36,900 nucleotides of DNA from Anaerolineae bacterium (GCA_026645745.1 JAPKMU010000004.1:1-36900), one strand, 5' to 3'. Positions 17,518 through 26,371 are shown, counted from the first letter of the stretch. Translations and numbers: made by a program. Notes: generated by a model from the sequence alone, not told the origin.

Positions 17518-20010
17518 TTAGACTGCGCTCACCGCTTCACGCGCACGCGCCACAACACCCGCTCCCATAATCAGCGGAGTTGCCGCTTGTGCGAGGTTGC
17601 GCGGCAGCAGGACAACACCCTGCGGGGCGCGCAGCCCAACGCGCGCGGTCACGCGCACGGTGACGCCGCCCGTTGTGACTTCGATTTCGTCACCTGCCGC
17701 GACGCCGAGCGCTTCCGCATCGGCTTCGTTGATTTCGGCATAAGGCGCGGGAACATGCCCACCCATCAATTCGGATTCGCTCTGGCGGAACGTCCACTCA
17801 CGATTGTACAAAACCGTGACCGGAACAACCAGAAGCTGACCGCTTTCGACCGTGATCGCGCTGGCGCTGGCATCAACGGGTGCGCCTGTCTCCAATGCCG
17901 CGCCGGACTCGACGGCGGACGCGATTTGTACACCCAAGCCGCCGGTATTCTTATATGCCGTTCCGCCGTAATACAGATCAGTGCCGCCAACGTCGGGCGA
18001 CTGCTTGACAACCTTCGCCAATTCTGGGTAGCGGCAGTCCGCAAACGCCGGAATGGTCGTGGTCATTTCGAGCATCACCGCCGCCGCCGAAAGTTTGGCG
18101 CGGGCTTCAGTGACGCGCTCCAACACGCGGCTGAGCGCCGTCCATGCCGGAAGCGATTCCCCGATTGGGCTGTGCGCGGTATAGAAGCGCTGCACGCGCC
18201 GTTCGCCGTTGGTGAACGAACCGTCGCGCTCCGCGAAGCTCTGGATCGGCATGGCAACCGCCGAACGGGTCGTGAGTTCATCCGGGAACAGGCTCAGGCT
18301 GATCACGGTTTCCACTTTATCGAGCCATTCCGCTGCCGTCGGGTCGTCGTACAGAATATCCGCACCGACGACGATCAAGACTTTCGGTGGGTTGGCGGCG
18401 ATTTCCATCGTCGCTTCTGCCGTAAAGCCGAGATAACCCAAGCCCATCGCGTTTGCGCCGGGGAAGGTTGCCATCAAGCCGTTATTCGGCTTGCCGACAT
18501 GTCCGGTTTCGCTCAAGAACTTGGCAGCACGCTGCATCAACGAGCGGCTGGCATCAAGCTGAAGTCCTTCCGCGCCCGCGATAATCACGACGTTCGCCGC
18601 ATCGGTGAGCATCTTGCGCACGTTTTCATCGGTGAATACGGCTTCGGTGCTGCCATACGGATAGCGCACGGTCGCCGTCGAGTGATGATCAAGGTTGGTG
18701 TGACGCCCATTCGCTACGATCAGCGTCGCGCCGCGATCATGCGCTTGTTTGACGCGCAGATACCACAGCGGCGCTTCTTCTTCGAGGTCAGACGCGATCA
18801 CGAGGATCGCATCGCCCTTGCCCATCGTGCCGAGGTTTGTTCCCGCACCTACGCCCACTTGCGCGACGATATCTTCGCCCGCGTGCGTCGGCTTCCAGCG
18901 TCCGAGCATCGAACCGCCCGCCGCCAGCACCAATTGGCGCAGCACGTAGCCATCTTCGTTGCTGATGCTCGAACCGGCAATCGCCGCGACACTGCCTTCT
19001 GCGCCCTTGATCGCCTGTGCTGCGGCGGTCAGAACTTCGCCCCAATTGCTCAGGCTTTGCGCGCCACCCGCGCGGCGGATCATTGGCTGCATCAAGCGCT
19101 GATCATCACGGGTGAAGTGATGCCCGAAGCGCCCTTTATCGCAAATCCAAATCTCGTTGACCTGCTCGTTTTGGCGCGGCATGATGCGCTTGATCACGGT
19201 CTTGCCGCCCGCTTCACGATCAAGGCGGGTCGAGGCACTGATATTGCACCCAACCGGGCAGTGCGGGCAGATCGACGGAACATTTGTCAATTCCCACGGA
19301 CGCGCACCAAAGCGGAAATCGGCAGTGGTGAGCGCACCGACGGGGCAAATGTCGGTCGTGTTGCCGCTGAAATACGTATCAAACGGCGGATCGCTGATCG
19401 TCGTGATCTGGAGGTGACGCCCGCGTTCGTGGAAGCCAAGCACCGGATCGCCGACGACTTCATCTTGGAAGCGCACACACCGCGCGCATTGAATACAGCG
19501 TTCTTCGTCAAGGAAGATCAGGTCGCCCAGCGGTACATGCTTGTCGAGGTGCAGCTTGTCCTCAAAAACCATGCGCGTCGTACCGGGACCGTGCGCCATC
19601 GTCAAATTTTGCAGCGGACATTCGCCGCCCTTGTCGCAGATTGGGCAGTCGAGCGGGTGACTGGTCAGCAGGAACTCAACGATGCTGCGCCGTCCATCTT
19701 CGACCACTGTCCCTTGAGCGCGGATACGCAGTCCATCGCTTACGGTCTGCGTGCAGGCGGTCTGCAATTTCGGATTCCAGCCGATCTTCGGCTGACCGTT
19801 CTCCATAATCGCTTCGCCGGTCGCACGGTCGCGCATGGGCGTGCCGAGTTCGACCAGACACATACGGCACATCCCGACGGGTTTCATTTTGGGATGATAA
19901 CAAAACACCGGGACATCGGTATCAGCGTATTCTTTCAACGCTTGTACGAGGTTCATCCCGGCGGGAACTGCGATCGGTTTGTCGTCAACGTAAATGGTGA
20001 CTGTCGCCAT
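17518..20010 (-). CDS. nuoG: NADH-quinone oxidoreductase subunit G
   Basis: 830 residues, cytoplasmic peripheral arm. The 2Fe-2S site is C37/C48/C51/C86. The N3 4Fe-4S site is H118/C122/C125/C131 (HPLDCPICDKGGEC). N4 uses C172/C175/C178 and C222. A fourth set, C248/C251/C255/C290 (CPHCPVGC), corresponds to the extra N7 cluster found in only part of the family, among them E. coli and Thermus. The rest is a molybdopterin-oxidoreductase-like fold that lacks the cofactor in this subunit. ATG 20010 directly abuts the stop of the upstream TPR gene. A gap with a composite palindrome separates it from nuoH. Confidence 0.97.
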   Translation of the reverse strand: MATVTIYVDDKPIAVPAGMNLVQALKEYADTDVPVFCYHPKMKPVGMCRMCLVELGTPMRDRATGEAIMENGQPKIGWNPKLQTACTQTVSDGLRIRAQGTVVEDGRRSIVEFLLTSHPLDCPICDKGGECPLQNLTMAHGPGTTRMVFEDKLHLDKHVPLGDLIFLDEERCIQCARCVRFQDEVVGDPVLGFHERGRHLQITTISDPPFDTYFSGNTTDICPVGALTTADFRFGARPWELTNVPSICPHCPVGCNISASTRLDREAGGKTVIKRIMPRQNEQVNEIWICDKGRFGHHFTRDDQRLMQPMIRRAGGAQSLSNWGEVLTAAAQAIKGAEGSVAAIAGSSISNEDGYVLRQLVLAAGGSMLGRWKPTHAGEDIVAQVGVGAGTNLGTMGKGDAILVIASDLEEEAPLWYLRVKQAHDRGATLIVANGRHTNLDHHSTATVRYPYGSTEAVFTDENVRKMLTDAANVVIIAGAEGLQLDASRSLMQRAAKFLSETGHVGKPNNGLMATFPGANAMGLGYLGFTAEATMEIAANPPKVLIVVGADILYDDPTAAEWLDKVETVISLSLFPDELTTRSAVAMPIQSFAERDGSFTNGERRVQRFYTAHSPIGESLPAWTALSRVLERVTEARAKLSAAAVMLEMTTTIPAFADCRYPELAKVVKQSPDVGGTDLYYGGTAYKNTGGLGVQIASAVESGAALETGAPVDASASAITVESGQLLVVPVTVLYNREWTFRQSESELMGGHVPAPYAEINEADAEALGVAAGDEIEVTTGGVTVRVTARVGLRAPQGVVLLPRNLAQAATPLIMGAGVVARAREAVSAV

Positions 20011-20391
20011 TTATTCCACCTTGCGCTTTTGCTGGCGGATCGCGGTCTCGTAACCCGTCAGCGCTCGATCCTGAATAGTCTGCGCCAGTACGCCGAGCGA
20101 CTGCGTATCCTGACGCATCTCTTTCTCTGCAATTTCCAACGCCGCCGCGAAATCTTCGGCGGCGCGCGTAAACTGACCTCGTTCGAGATATAGCTCACCG
20201 CGCAGTACGTAGTTCACAGCGGCGTCGGGCGCAACGGTGATCGCATGGGTGAGCGCATATAAACGACGACTGGTATCCGGCTTCATGCCCAGAAAATCCA
20301 AAACGCGATCCCGCAGCGTTGGCGCTTCGGGAATCGCGCTGTCGTTCTCCGGCTCGTTCATGGCGTCATCCGGCACGCGGCGATCATCCAT
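20011..20391 (-). CDS. TPR-like protein encoded between nuoF and nuoG
   Basis: 126 residues with no signal peptide or membrane segment, so it should be cytoplasmic. Residues 1-25 are acidic and look disordered. From about 40 the sequence is helical with a TPR pattern: AITVAPDAAVNYVLRGELYLERGQFTRAAEDFAAALEI contains the small/large residue spacing of one full repeat. A C-terminal helix ends with a basic QQKRKVE. Its ATG at 20391 is 3 bases after nuoF and its TAA abuts the nuoG ATG, so it is translated as part of the operon. It is not one of the 14 standard subunits. I infer an assembly factor or accessory subunit for the NADH-dehydrogenase module; nothing in the sequence proves it. Confidence 0.88.
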   Translation of the reverse strand: MDDRRVPDDAMNEPENDSAIPEAPTLRDRVLDFLGMKPDTSRRLYALTHAITVAPDAAVNYVLRGELYLERGQFTRAAEDFAAALEIAEKEMRQDTQSLGVLAQTIQDRALTGYETAIRQQKRKVE

Positions 20392-20394
20392 GAA

Positions 20395-21768
20395 TTAGTC
20401 CCCGGCAGCCGGCGCGGGTAATTTGCCCGCCGCCGTCGTGTGCTGCTTGAAATCTTCGGGATAATGCTTGATCGTGAATAGGATCGGGTTGGCAGCGAAC
20501 TCACCCAACGCGCACAGCGTGACGCCCTTCATGTTGTTCGCCACGTTGTGAATCAGGTCAATATCCGAATCCTTCGCTTCGCCCGCCAAAATACGATCCG
20601 TGACTTTCGTCAGCCAATATGTCCCTTCACGGCAGGGCGTACACTTGCCACAGCTTTCGTGATGGAAGAAGTGGATCACTTTCGAGGCGACCCATGCCAT
20701 ATCGACAGTTTCATCCATGATGATGATCGACGCCGAACCGAGGATCGATCCGGTTTTCGCCATATCTTCGTAGGTGAGCGGCGTATCAAGAATCGGATCA
20801 TCGTTGCCATTCACGCGGATGACAGGACCCGACCCCCCCGAAGGAAGAATGCCTTTGATCTGCCGACCTCCCCGGATGCCCCCACCGTAGGTATAGATCA
20901 AATCGCGCAGGGTGTACTTGCCGAACTCAAGTTCGTAGTTCCCCGGCTTGTTGACATGACCGCTCAGGCAGAAAACCTTCGTGCCTGTACTCTGCTCCGT
21001 CCCCATCTTCTTGTATTCCGCCGCGCCGTTGGCGATGATGAACGGCACATTCGCCAGCGTTTCGACGTTATTCACGACGGTGGGTTCAGAATACAAACCG
21101 CCGCCTTTGTTCGCGGGGAACGGCGGACGGACGCGGGGCTGCCCCATCTTGCCTTCAAGGCTTTCAAGGAGTGCGCTTTCTTCACCGCAGATATACGCCC
21201 CCGCGCCGAGATGGACGAACACACGACACGCGAAGTACTCACTTTCGATGATCGCGCTCATTCCGTCTTGGTTCAAACCAAGATACTTGGGCTTGTTCCC
21301 TTTCGGATCAGCCGGAACCGGGGTGGTATTCTTCCTACCGAAATACCCGGCGGCTTCAGCGTCAGCGATGGCTTTTTCCAACCCTGCCGCCACATCCCAG
21401 TATTCTCCGCGAATATAGATGTACACCGCCGCCGCCTTGATCGCATACGCGCAGATCAGCGCGCCTTCGATCAACTGGTGCGGGTTGTTCTCCATAATTT
21501 GGCGGTCTTTGAACGTCCCCGTTTCGCTTTCATCGGCGTTGACGGTCAAATAGTTGATCGGGTTATCTTGTGGGATGAAGCTCCACTTCACGCCAGCCGG
21601 AAAGCCCGCACCGCCGCGTCCGCGAAGGTTTGACGCCTTCACTTCGTTGATCACGTCTGCGCGCGGCATACTCAGCGCCTTCTTGAGCGCTTGGTATCCG
21701 CCGTTCTTCACGTAGACGTCCAACTCGCGGATATTCGGGATGTCAACTTCACGATAAATGATATTCAT
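20395..21768 (-). CDS. nuoF: NADH-quinone oxidoreductase subunit F (NADH/FMN and N3-type 4Fe-4S)
   Basis: 457 residues. This is the NADH-oxidising, FMN-containing subunit. The glycine-rich nucleotide/FMN loop GRGGAGFPAG is at 50-59, the NADESETGTFKDR segment at 77-89, GAGAYICGEESALLESLEG near 188-206, and the cluster ligands are C373/C376/C379 (ESCGKCTPCREGT) and C419. A segment of about 25 extra residues (145-170, around TTPVPADPKGNKP) forms a longer surface loop than in E. coli NuoF. ATG 21768 is 7 bases after the nuoE stop. Confidence 0.98.
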   Translation of the reverse strand: MNIIYREVDIPNIRELDVYVKNGGYQALKKALSMPRADVINEVKASNLRGRGGAGFPAGVKWSFIPQDNPINYLTVNADESETGTFKDRQIMENNPHQLIEGALICAYAIKAAAVYIYIRGEYWDVAAGLEKAIADAEAAGYFGRKNTTPVPADPKGNKPKYLGLNQDGMSAIIESEYFACRVFVHLGAGAYICGEESALLESLEGKMGQPRVRPPFPANKGGGLYSEPTVVNNVETLANVPFIIANGAAEYKKMGTEQSTGTKVFCLSGHVNKPGNYELEFGKYTLRDLIYTYGGGIRGGRQIKGILPSGGSGPVIRVNGNDDPILDTPLTYEDMAKTGSILGSASIIIMDETVDMAWVASKVIHFFHHESCGKCTPCREGTYWLTKVTDRILAGEAKDSDIDLIHNVANNMKGVTLCALGEFAANPILFTIKHYPEDFKQHTTAAGKLPAPAAGD

Positions 21769-21775
21769 GGTATCC

Positions 21776-22264
21776 CTACTTCTTCGCTTCGTTGGCGCGC
21801 CACTGCTCGATCAGAGCCTTCGCTTTTTCCAGATCGAGATTTTCGTGGAAGTGGAAGTTGCACTGCATCATTGGCGCGCGGTCACATGCTCCAAGGCACA
21901 TCGCATGTTCGATGGTGAACAGTCCATCCTTCGAATTCCCGTCCACATCGGCTTCGAGATACGCCTTCAGATTTTCGTAGAACTCGTCTGCGCCGCTCAA
22001 CGCACATGCTAAGTCAACACAAACATGCAGCCAATATTTGCCCTTCGGCTTCTCGCTGTACATCGTGTAGAACCCGGCAATCGAATTGACCTGCGTCGGA
22101 TCGAGATCGCAGATTTCCGCCACTTCGTCGATTCCCTGCTGATTCACCCACCCGTATTCCTCTTGGGCGATATACAGCAGCGACATCACCGCCGAGCGTT
22201 TACGATCGGGAGGGTACTTGGCAAGTATTGCTTGGATGCGATCCGCGTATTTTTCCTTGAGCAT
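21776..22264 (-). CDS. nuoE: NADH-quinone oxidoreductase subunit E (2Fe-2S)
   Basis: 162 residues, the thioredoxin-like subunit that holds cluster N1a beside NuoF. Ligands are C82/C87 (VCVDLAC) and C123/C127 (MCLGAC). I place the start at ATG 22264 because AAGGA lies 6 bases upstream; the in-frame TTG at 22270 directly abuts that site. It is separated from nuoD by a 44-base gap holding a short palindrome. Confidence 0.97.
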   Translation of the reverse strand: MLKEKYADRIQAILAKYPPDRKRSAVMSLLYIAQEEYGWVNQQGIDEVAEICDLDPTQVNSIAGFYTMYSEKPKGKYWLHVCVDLACALSGADEFYENLKAYLEADVDGNSKDGLFTIEHAMCLGACDRAPMMQCNFHFHENLDLEKAKALIEQWRANEAKK

Positions 22265-22278
22265 TCCCAATCCTTAAA

Positions 22279-22307
22279 AGTACTGAGTACTGGCGTTTGC
22301 TCAGTAC
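22279..22307. repeat. Short palindromes in the nuoD-nuoE gap
   Basis: AGTACTGAGTACT (22279-22291) is a perfect odd palindrome. GTACTGAG (22280-22287) also pairs with CTCAGTAC (22300-22307) across a 12-base loop. The two structures are mutually exclusive. They lie between the nuoD stop and the nuoE ribosome-binding site. No T-run follows. Confidence 0.5.
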
Positions 22308-22308
22308 C

Positions 22309-23574
22309 CTATCTGTCGCTGTCGCCCAACACGATATCCACACTGCCGATGATCCCCACAAGGTCAGCAATCATGTGTCCTTGAGACATCTTGCCGAGAG
22401 CACTGATGTGCATAAACGATGGCGTCTTTAGGTGAACGCGGCGCGGCTTGGTTCCGCCGGTACCATGCAGGTAACAACCGACTTCACCGCGAGGACCTTC
22501 AATCGCTACGTAAACTTCTTCATCCGGCGCGCTGAAGCCTTCCGTCCACAGTTTGAAGTGATGGATCACCGCTTCCATGCTGCGTCCGAGTTCGGCGCGT
22601 GGCGGCGGAACATACTTGCGGTTCTGCGAACGCACCGGACCGCCGGGAATGTTCTTCATCGCCTGCTTGATGATCTTGATGCTTTCGCGGAATTCCTGCA
22701 TACGCACCCAGAAGCGGTCGTACACGTCACCGTGTTCGCCAAGCGGCACGTTGAAGTCGTAGCGCGGATAGGTCAGGTACGGTTCAGCCTTGCGAATATC
22801 CCAGTTCACGCCGCTGGCACGCAGCGTCGGACCGGTCATGCCGAGCGCGAGCGCTTCTTCCGGTTCAACCACACCGATGCCTTCGGTGCGATCACGCCAG
22901 ATCGGGTTATTGACGAGCAGCGCTTCGTAGTCGTCCACGCGGCGCGGGAAGATATCGACAAAATGCTGAAGCGCGGGCAGGAATTCATCTGGCAAATCGC
23001 GCCACAGACCACCGGGACGAATGTAGCTGCCCATCATGCGCTGCCCACTGAGCATCTCGAACATATCGAGGATGAGTTCGCGCTCACGGAAGCAGTATAG
23101 GAACGCGCTCATCGCGCCCATGTCGAGTGCATGGGTGCCGAGCCATACCAAATGGCTCTGAATGCGCGTGAGTTCGAGGCAGATCACACGGATCACCTGT
23201 GCGCGCTCCGGCACGTCTAAGGCAAGCATCTTTTCGATTGCCATCACGAACACGGTGTTGTTGTTCATCGGCGCGAGATAATCCACGCGATCCGTTAAGG
23301 CGACGCCTTTTTCGTACTGCTTGGATTCAATCGTCTTTTCAATGCCGGTGTGCAAGAAGCCGACATCAGGCAAGCAGGTGATTATTTCTTCGCCATCCAG
23401 TTCAAGAAGCAAGCGCAGTACGCCGTGCGTACTGGGGTGATGCGGACCCATGTTGAGCAAAAGGGTTTCGCCCGTCATTGCCCGCTCGGAAACCAGCCCG
23501 CGCAGTTCTTCAACCTGCCCCTGCCAGCTTTCGATTGCCTTGCCCTGTTGGCTCTCTGGTACAGTCATAACCAT
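22309..23574 (-). CDS. nuoD: NADH-quinone oxidoreductase subunit D (49 kDa)
   Basis: 421 residues. With NuoB it forms the quinone-binding site at the base of the peripheral arm. GPHHPSTHGVLRLLLELDGE is the conserved N-terminal loop that carries the quinone-contacting histidine, and the normal C-terminus (a variant of the LGxxDR ending) is present. The start is ATG 23574 with GGAG about 9 bases upstream; the longer open frame to 23622 begins inside a hairpin and is unlikely. ATG 23568 is an alternative. Confidence 0.97.
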   Translation of the reverse strand: MVMTVPESQQGKAIESWQGQVEELRGLVSERAMTGETLLLNMGPHHPSTHGVLRLLLELDGEEIITCLPDVGFLHTGIEKTIESKQYEKGVALTDRVDYLAPMNNNTVFVMAIEKMLALDVPERAQVIRVICLELTRIQSHLVWLGTHALDMGAMSAFLYCFRERELILDMFEMLSGQRMMGSYIRPGGLWRDLPDEFLPALQHFVDIFPRRVDDYEALLVNNPIWRDRTEGIGVVEPEEALALGMTGPTLRASGVNWDIRKAEPYLTYPRYDFNVPLGEHGDVYDRFWVRMQEFRESIKIIKQAMKNIPGGPVRSQNRKYVPPPRAELGRSMEAVIHHFKLWTEGFSAPDEEVYVAIEGPRGEVGCYLHGTGGTKPRRVHLKTPSFMHISALGKMSQGHMIADLVGIIGSVDIVLGDSDR

Positions 23575-23594
23575 TGTAGGTTCTCTCCGCGCAA

Positions 23595-23622
23595 ATGGGG
23601 CGCGTTTTCGGGCGCGCCCCAT
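23595..23622. repeat. Perfect 10-bp palindrome in the nuoC-nuoD gap
   Basis: ATGGGGCGCG (23595-23604) and CGCGCCCCAT (23613-23622) pair around an 8-base loop. The hairpin is GC-rich and lies in the 63-base gap upstream of the nuoD ribosome-binding site. On the operon strand no T-run follows. Confidence 0.7.
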
Positions 23623-23637
23623 CTTTTTCCGGCGTGA

Positions 23638-24201
23638 TTATTCGCTTACCCGACCTTCTTTACCGGTCGGCTTGTGCTTCAGAATTTCTTCCACATTGAA
23701 CGAGAACATGATCGTCTCATAGCCGAGCGGGACATCCCGGCGCAGTGGATGACCATCCCAGTCAGCGGGCATCAAGACGCGGCGCGGATCGGGATGACCT
23801 TCAAAGAAGATGCCCATCATGTCCCAAATTTCACGCTCCAGCCAATTCGCGGCTTCCCATACGGTTGTCGCGGTCGGCACGGTCGCGTCATCTTCCGGCA
23901 CAAACGTCTTGACGCGAATCCGGCGGTTGTAGAGCAGTGAATAGAGATGATATGAAACAGCGAAGCGTTCCGGGCGCTGTTCGGTCGGTGGATCAGGGTA
24001 GTAATCGACCGAACTGATGTCAGAAAGGAAGTTGTAAAGCAGTCCCTTGGTATCACGAAGGAACTTCAGCACTTCAATCACCTGTTTGCGCTCCACAACA
24101 ATCGTGGTTTCATTCGCAAACTGCTTGACGTACTTCACTGCTTCGGGAAAACGTTCTTTGAGCAGTTCGACCGGGTTAGCGGGTTGTGTCTGCTGCGTCA
24201 T
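23638..24201 (-). CDS. nuoC: NADH-quinone oxidoreductase subunit C (30 kDa)
   Basis: 187 residues from ATG 24201, which has AGGAG 8 bases upstream and lies 2 bases after the nuoB stop. A longer frame to ATG 24228 would overlap nuoB. The 30-kDa signature is visible: ANWLEREIWDMMGIFFEGHPDPRRVLMPADWDGHPLRRD-type sequence in the C-terminal third. It is not fused to NuoD, unlike E. coli. The protein binds no cofactor and stabilises the NuoB-NuoD interface. Confidence 0.97.
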   Translation of the reverse strand: MTQQTQPANPVELLKERFPEAVKYVKQFANETTIVVERKQVIEVLKFLRDTKGLLYNFLSDISSVDYYPDPPTEQRPERFAVSYHLYSLLYNRRIRVKTFVPEDDATVPTATTVWEAANWLEREIWDMMGIFFEGHPDPRRVLMPADWDGHPLRRDVPLGYETIMFSFNVEEILKHKPTGKEGRVSE

Positions 24202-24203
24202 CG

Positions 24204-24704
24204 TTAGCGCTCCTGCCCCGTGATCCATTCGTTGAAATGCTCACCCTTGATCCGTTCGTGCAAGGTCAGGATGCCATGAATCAACTGTTCCGGGCGCGGA
24301 GGGCAGCCAGCCACATAGACGTCTACTGGAATGATCTCGTCAACGCCCTGCACAATCGCGTAGTTGTTATAAACACCACCGCTCGATGCGCAGTCACCCA
24401 TCGACAGCACATAGCGCGGTGACGCCATTTGATCGTACAGTTGGCGCACAACCGGAGCCATCTTGCGCGTCACACGCCCCGCGACGATCATCAGGTCGGA
24501 TTGACGCGGTGAAGCGCGGTTCAGCTCCATGCCAAAGCGCGACAAGTCATAATTGGATGCCTGTGTGGACATCATCTCAATCGCGCAGCACGCCAAACCG
24601 AACAGCAGGGGCCACATCGCCCCGGTACGTCCCCAGTTAACGGCAGTTTCCAGCGAGGTCGTGACCACGCCGAGATTGCCGAGTTTTGAACTGATTACTC
24701 CCAT
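24204..24704 (-). CDS. nuoB: NADH-quinone oxidoreductase subunit B (cluster N2)
   Basis: 166 residues. It holds the terminal 4Fe-4S cluster N2 that reduces quinone. The ligands are the adjacent pair C39-C40 ([11 protein letters not shown]), C105 ([10 protein letters not shown]) and C134 ([12 protein letters not shown]). GRVTRKMAP, the conserved arginine loop near N2, is also present. The ATG at 24704 overlaps the end of nuoA by 10 bases. Confidence 0.98.
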   Translation of the reverse strand: MGVISSKLGNLGVVTTSLETAVNWGRTGAMWPLLFGLACCAIEMMSTQASNYDLSRFGMELNRASPRQSDLMIVAGRVTRKMAPVVRQLYDQMASPRYVLSMGDCASSGGVYNNYAIVQGVDEIIPVDVYVAGCPPRPEQLIHGILTLHERIKGEHFNEWITGQER

Positions 24705-25054
24705 TCCAACGCACCCACTTTCAACTCATAGATTAAGCCGATGGTCAAAATGACAACAAACACCCCCATCGTGATCAATCCATAAATACCGAGGTCGCGG
24801 AAGACAACCGCCCAAGGCAGGAAAAACACGACTTCGATGTCGAATAGGATAAAGAGCACCGCCACAAGGTAGAAGCGCACGGAATAACGGCGATTGGCGG
24901 GACCGATCGGTTTCATTCCGCTTTCATAGGGCGCATTCTTGCGTTCGGTAGGTCTATAGGGACCGAACAGACGCGAGATGATAAGCACGATGATGGCTAC
25001 CACCGTCGCGAGAGTCAACAGCGTTGCGATGGGCGAAAACTGATCAACCGCCAT
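24695..25054 (-). CDS. nuoA: NADH-quinone oxidoreductase subunit A
   Basis: 119 residues with three membrane helices (about 10-30, 62-82 and 89-110). The loop between helices 1 and 2 carries the conserved [10 protein letters not shown] segment, and the second helix contains [16 protein letters not shown] with the family's Asp and Glu. It is the first gene of the nuo cluster. The Shine-Dalgarno is weak. An 18-bp imperfect inverted repeat lies 27-68 bases upstream of ATG 25054. Confidence 0.97.
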   Translation of the reverse strand: MAVDQFSPIATLLTLATVVAIIVLIISRLFGPYRPTERKNAPYESGMKPIGPANRRYSVRFYLVAVLFILFDIEVVFFLPWAVVFRDLGIYGLITMGVFVVILTIGLIYELKVGALEWE

Positions 25055-25080
25055 AGGAAGTCTCTATCCATGTGAACATA

Positions 25081-25122
25081 GGTGAAGTTCGATTGTTCAA
25101 AAAGGAACAAATAAACTTCACC
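25081..25122. promoter_or_regulatory. Long inverted repeat upstream of nuoA (operator or leader hairpin)
   Basis: The arms 25081-25098 and 25105-25122 match at 15 of 18 positions: GGTGAAGTT and TTGTTC on the left pair with GAACAA and AACTTCACC on the right, around a 6-base centre. There is no T-run after it on the operon strand, so it does not look like a terminator of the upstream hydrolase. It may be a repressor operator or a 5'-leader structure of the nuo message. Confidence 0.6.
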
Positions 25123-25123
25123 A

Positions 25124-25152
25124 AGATTAACATAACCGCCCCCCTTCGTCAA
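25124..25152 (-). promoter_or_regulatory. Weak candidate promoter for the nuo operon
   Basis: On the minus strand, TTGACG (25147-25152; 5 of 6 matches) is followed by a 17-base spacer and TAATCT (25124-25129; 3 of 6). The start of transcription would fall near 25117, inside the inverted repeat 25081-25122. The -10 match is poor. Confidence 0.35.
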
Positions 25153-25226
25153 GAAAAATCGGAGGGTGGGCAAGGCATCGATTGACCCAGAAAAGTGCGG
25201 TGTTTCGCCTATAGAAACGGCAGTCT

Positions 25227-26336
25227 TCAGCCCACCCGAACGCCGGTCTTTTGCACCTGATACGCCTGATTGTGCAGGTCAAGAATATCTGCGACGACCA
25301 ATTCTCGGTTCTGCGCGTGTTGGTAGACATTTTCCGGTCCCACGCTGAACAAATAATGCGACCCGGCAACCACGCGGATATTCGATGACGGGAACTCCAT
25401 ACCGCTCAACATATCGAGCATCGGCACTAACCCGACAAGCGAGTCGCGGTGTCCGAGCGTCACCCGGAACAAGTCATAGCGGCGGGCGATTTCGCGGTCT
25501 GCCAATAAGCCCATCGCCGTGAACGTGGCGGCGGTTGTCCCGCGAGGTGTATTCTGATACTGCTGGAGGTGCGCCCGCTTGACGAAGTAGCTCGCCCCGG
25601 CGCAAACAGTTTCCATAAATTGGGGTTTGATCACGCGCTCGACCAATTCAAACACGCGGATCGCGTTCACAAGGCTGAGACCGATTCCGACAGCGGTATA
25701 GAAGATGCGCTTCACATCATCATCAAGCAGGAGCGCAGGAGTCAGCGCCAGCCGTGTTTCTTCTCCAACCCGCCAACGAAGCGGATTCATGTAGAACAAC
25801 GCTGCGCCGCCCATGCTGTGACCGACGAAGTTCAGCACCTTCGGCTCACGCTGACCGGGCTGGCGGCGAATACGAAGGATATCGACCCATTCCTCGATGG
25901 TTTTCATGGCGGCGGGTGGGCAGCATTCTTCGAGCGTTGGGGTATCGCGCACGAAGCGGCTTTCACCAAATCCGTTGTGATCCACTGAAATCGAAATGAT
26001 GCGGCGGTTATTCGCGGCAACCAAGCCGGGAATACTCTCCCAGATCAGATGATTGCCCGTCCACCCATGCATAAAGATGGCGTAACCCTCGACTTCCCCG
26101 ATTTTGTATTCGAGTTCATCATCTTCGGTCGGATGATCGTCCGCCCATGTCACTTCCCAGACGAAATCGACCAAGTTGTTGTCCAGCAGCAGCCCCCGCC
26201 CTTCAGCGGGCGTGATATACCCCTGATTGACGAGATCACTCATGCGATAGATCGCGTAGTACGTTCCCGGCACATCGCCTTCGCCGCGTTCAGTGTAGCC
26301 GCGCAGCCATGCCAACGGCGTGGATTCCGTGCTCAT
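25227..26336 (-). CDS. Alpha/beta hydrolase
   Basis: 369 residues, no signal peptide, probably cytoplasmic. The oxyanion-loop motif HGW is at 90-92 and the nucleophile elbow GHSMGG at 172-177 (S174). A later aspartate in GHRDSLVG and the histidine in AGSHYLF complete a plausible catalytic triad. The region from about 190 to 290 would be the lid. An N-terminal extension of about 80 residues precedes the fold and is not typical of minimal hydrolases. The substrate is unknown. It lies 172 bases upstream of nuoA in the same direction; an inverted repeat and candidate promoter in that gap argue for separate transcription. Confidence 0.9.
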   Translation of the reverse strand: MSTESTPLAWLRGYTERGEGDVPGTYYAIYRMSDLVNQGYITPAEGRGLLLDNNLVDFVWEVTWADDHPTEDDELEYKIGEVEGYAIFMHGWTGNHLIWESIPGLVAANNRRIISISVDHNGFGESRFVRDTPTLEECCPPAAMKTIEEWVDILRIRRQPGQREPKVLNFVGHSMGGAALFYMNPLRWRVGEETRLALTPALLLDDDVKRIFYTAVGIGLSLVNAIRVFELVERVIKPQFMETVCAGASYFVKRAHLQQYQNTPRGTTAATFTAMGLLADREIARRYDLFRVTLGHRDSLVGLVPMLDMLSGMEFPSSNIRVVAGSHYLFSVGPENVYQHAQNRELVVADILDLHNQAYQVQKTGVRVG

Positions 26337-26371
26337 CTCATGGACTCCCCGGTGCGGATTACCCAGATTCG

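Noticed and set aside
17326-20193. Open frame of 955 codons on the plus strand opposite nuoG
   Set aside because: It is an antisense shadow of nuoG and part of nuoH. The product is Arg/His-rich without any domain pattern, and the minus strand encodes an unmistakable NuoG with all its cysteine ligands.
20548-21633. Open frame of 361 codons on the plus strand opposite nuoF
   Set aside because: Antisense shadow. NuoF is certain from its FMN loop and cluster ligands.
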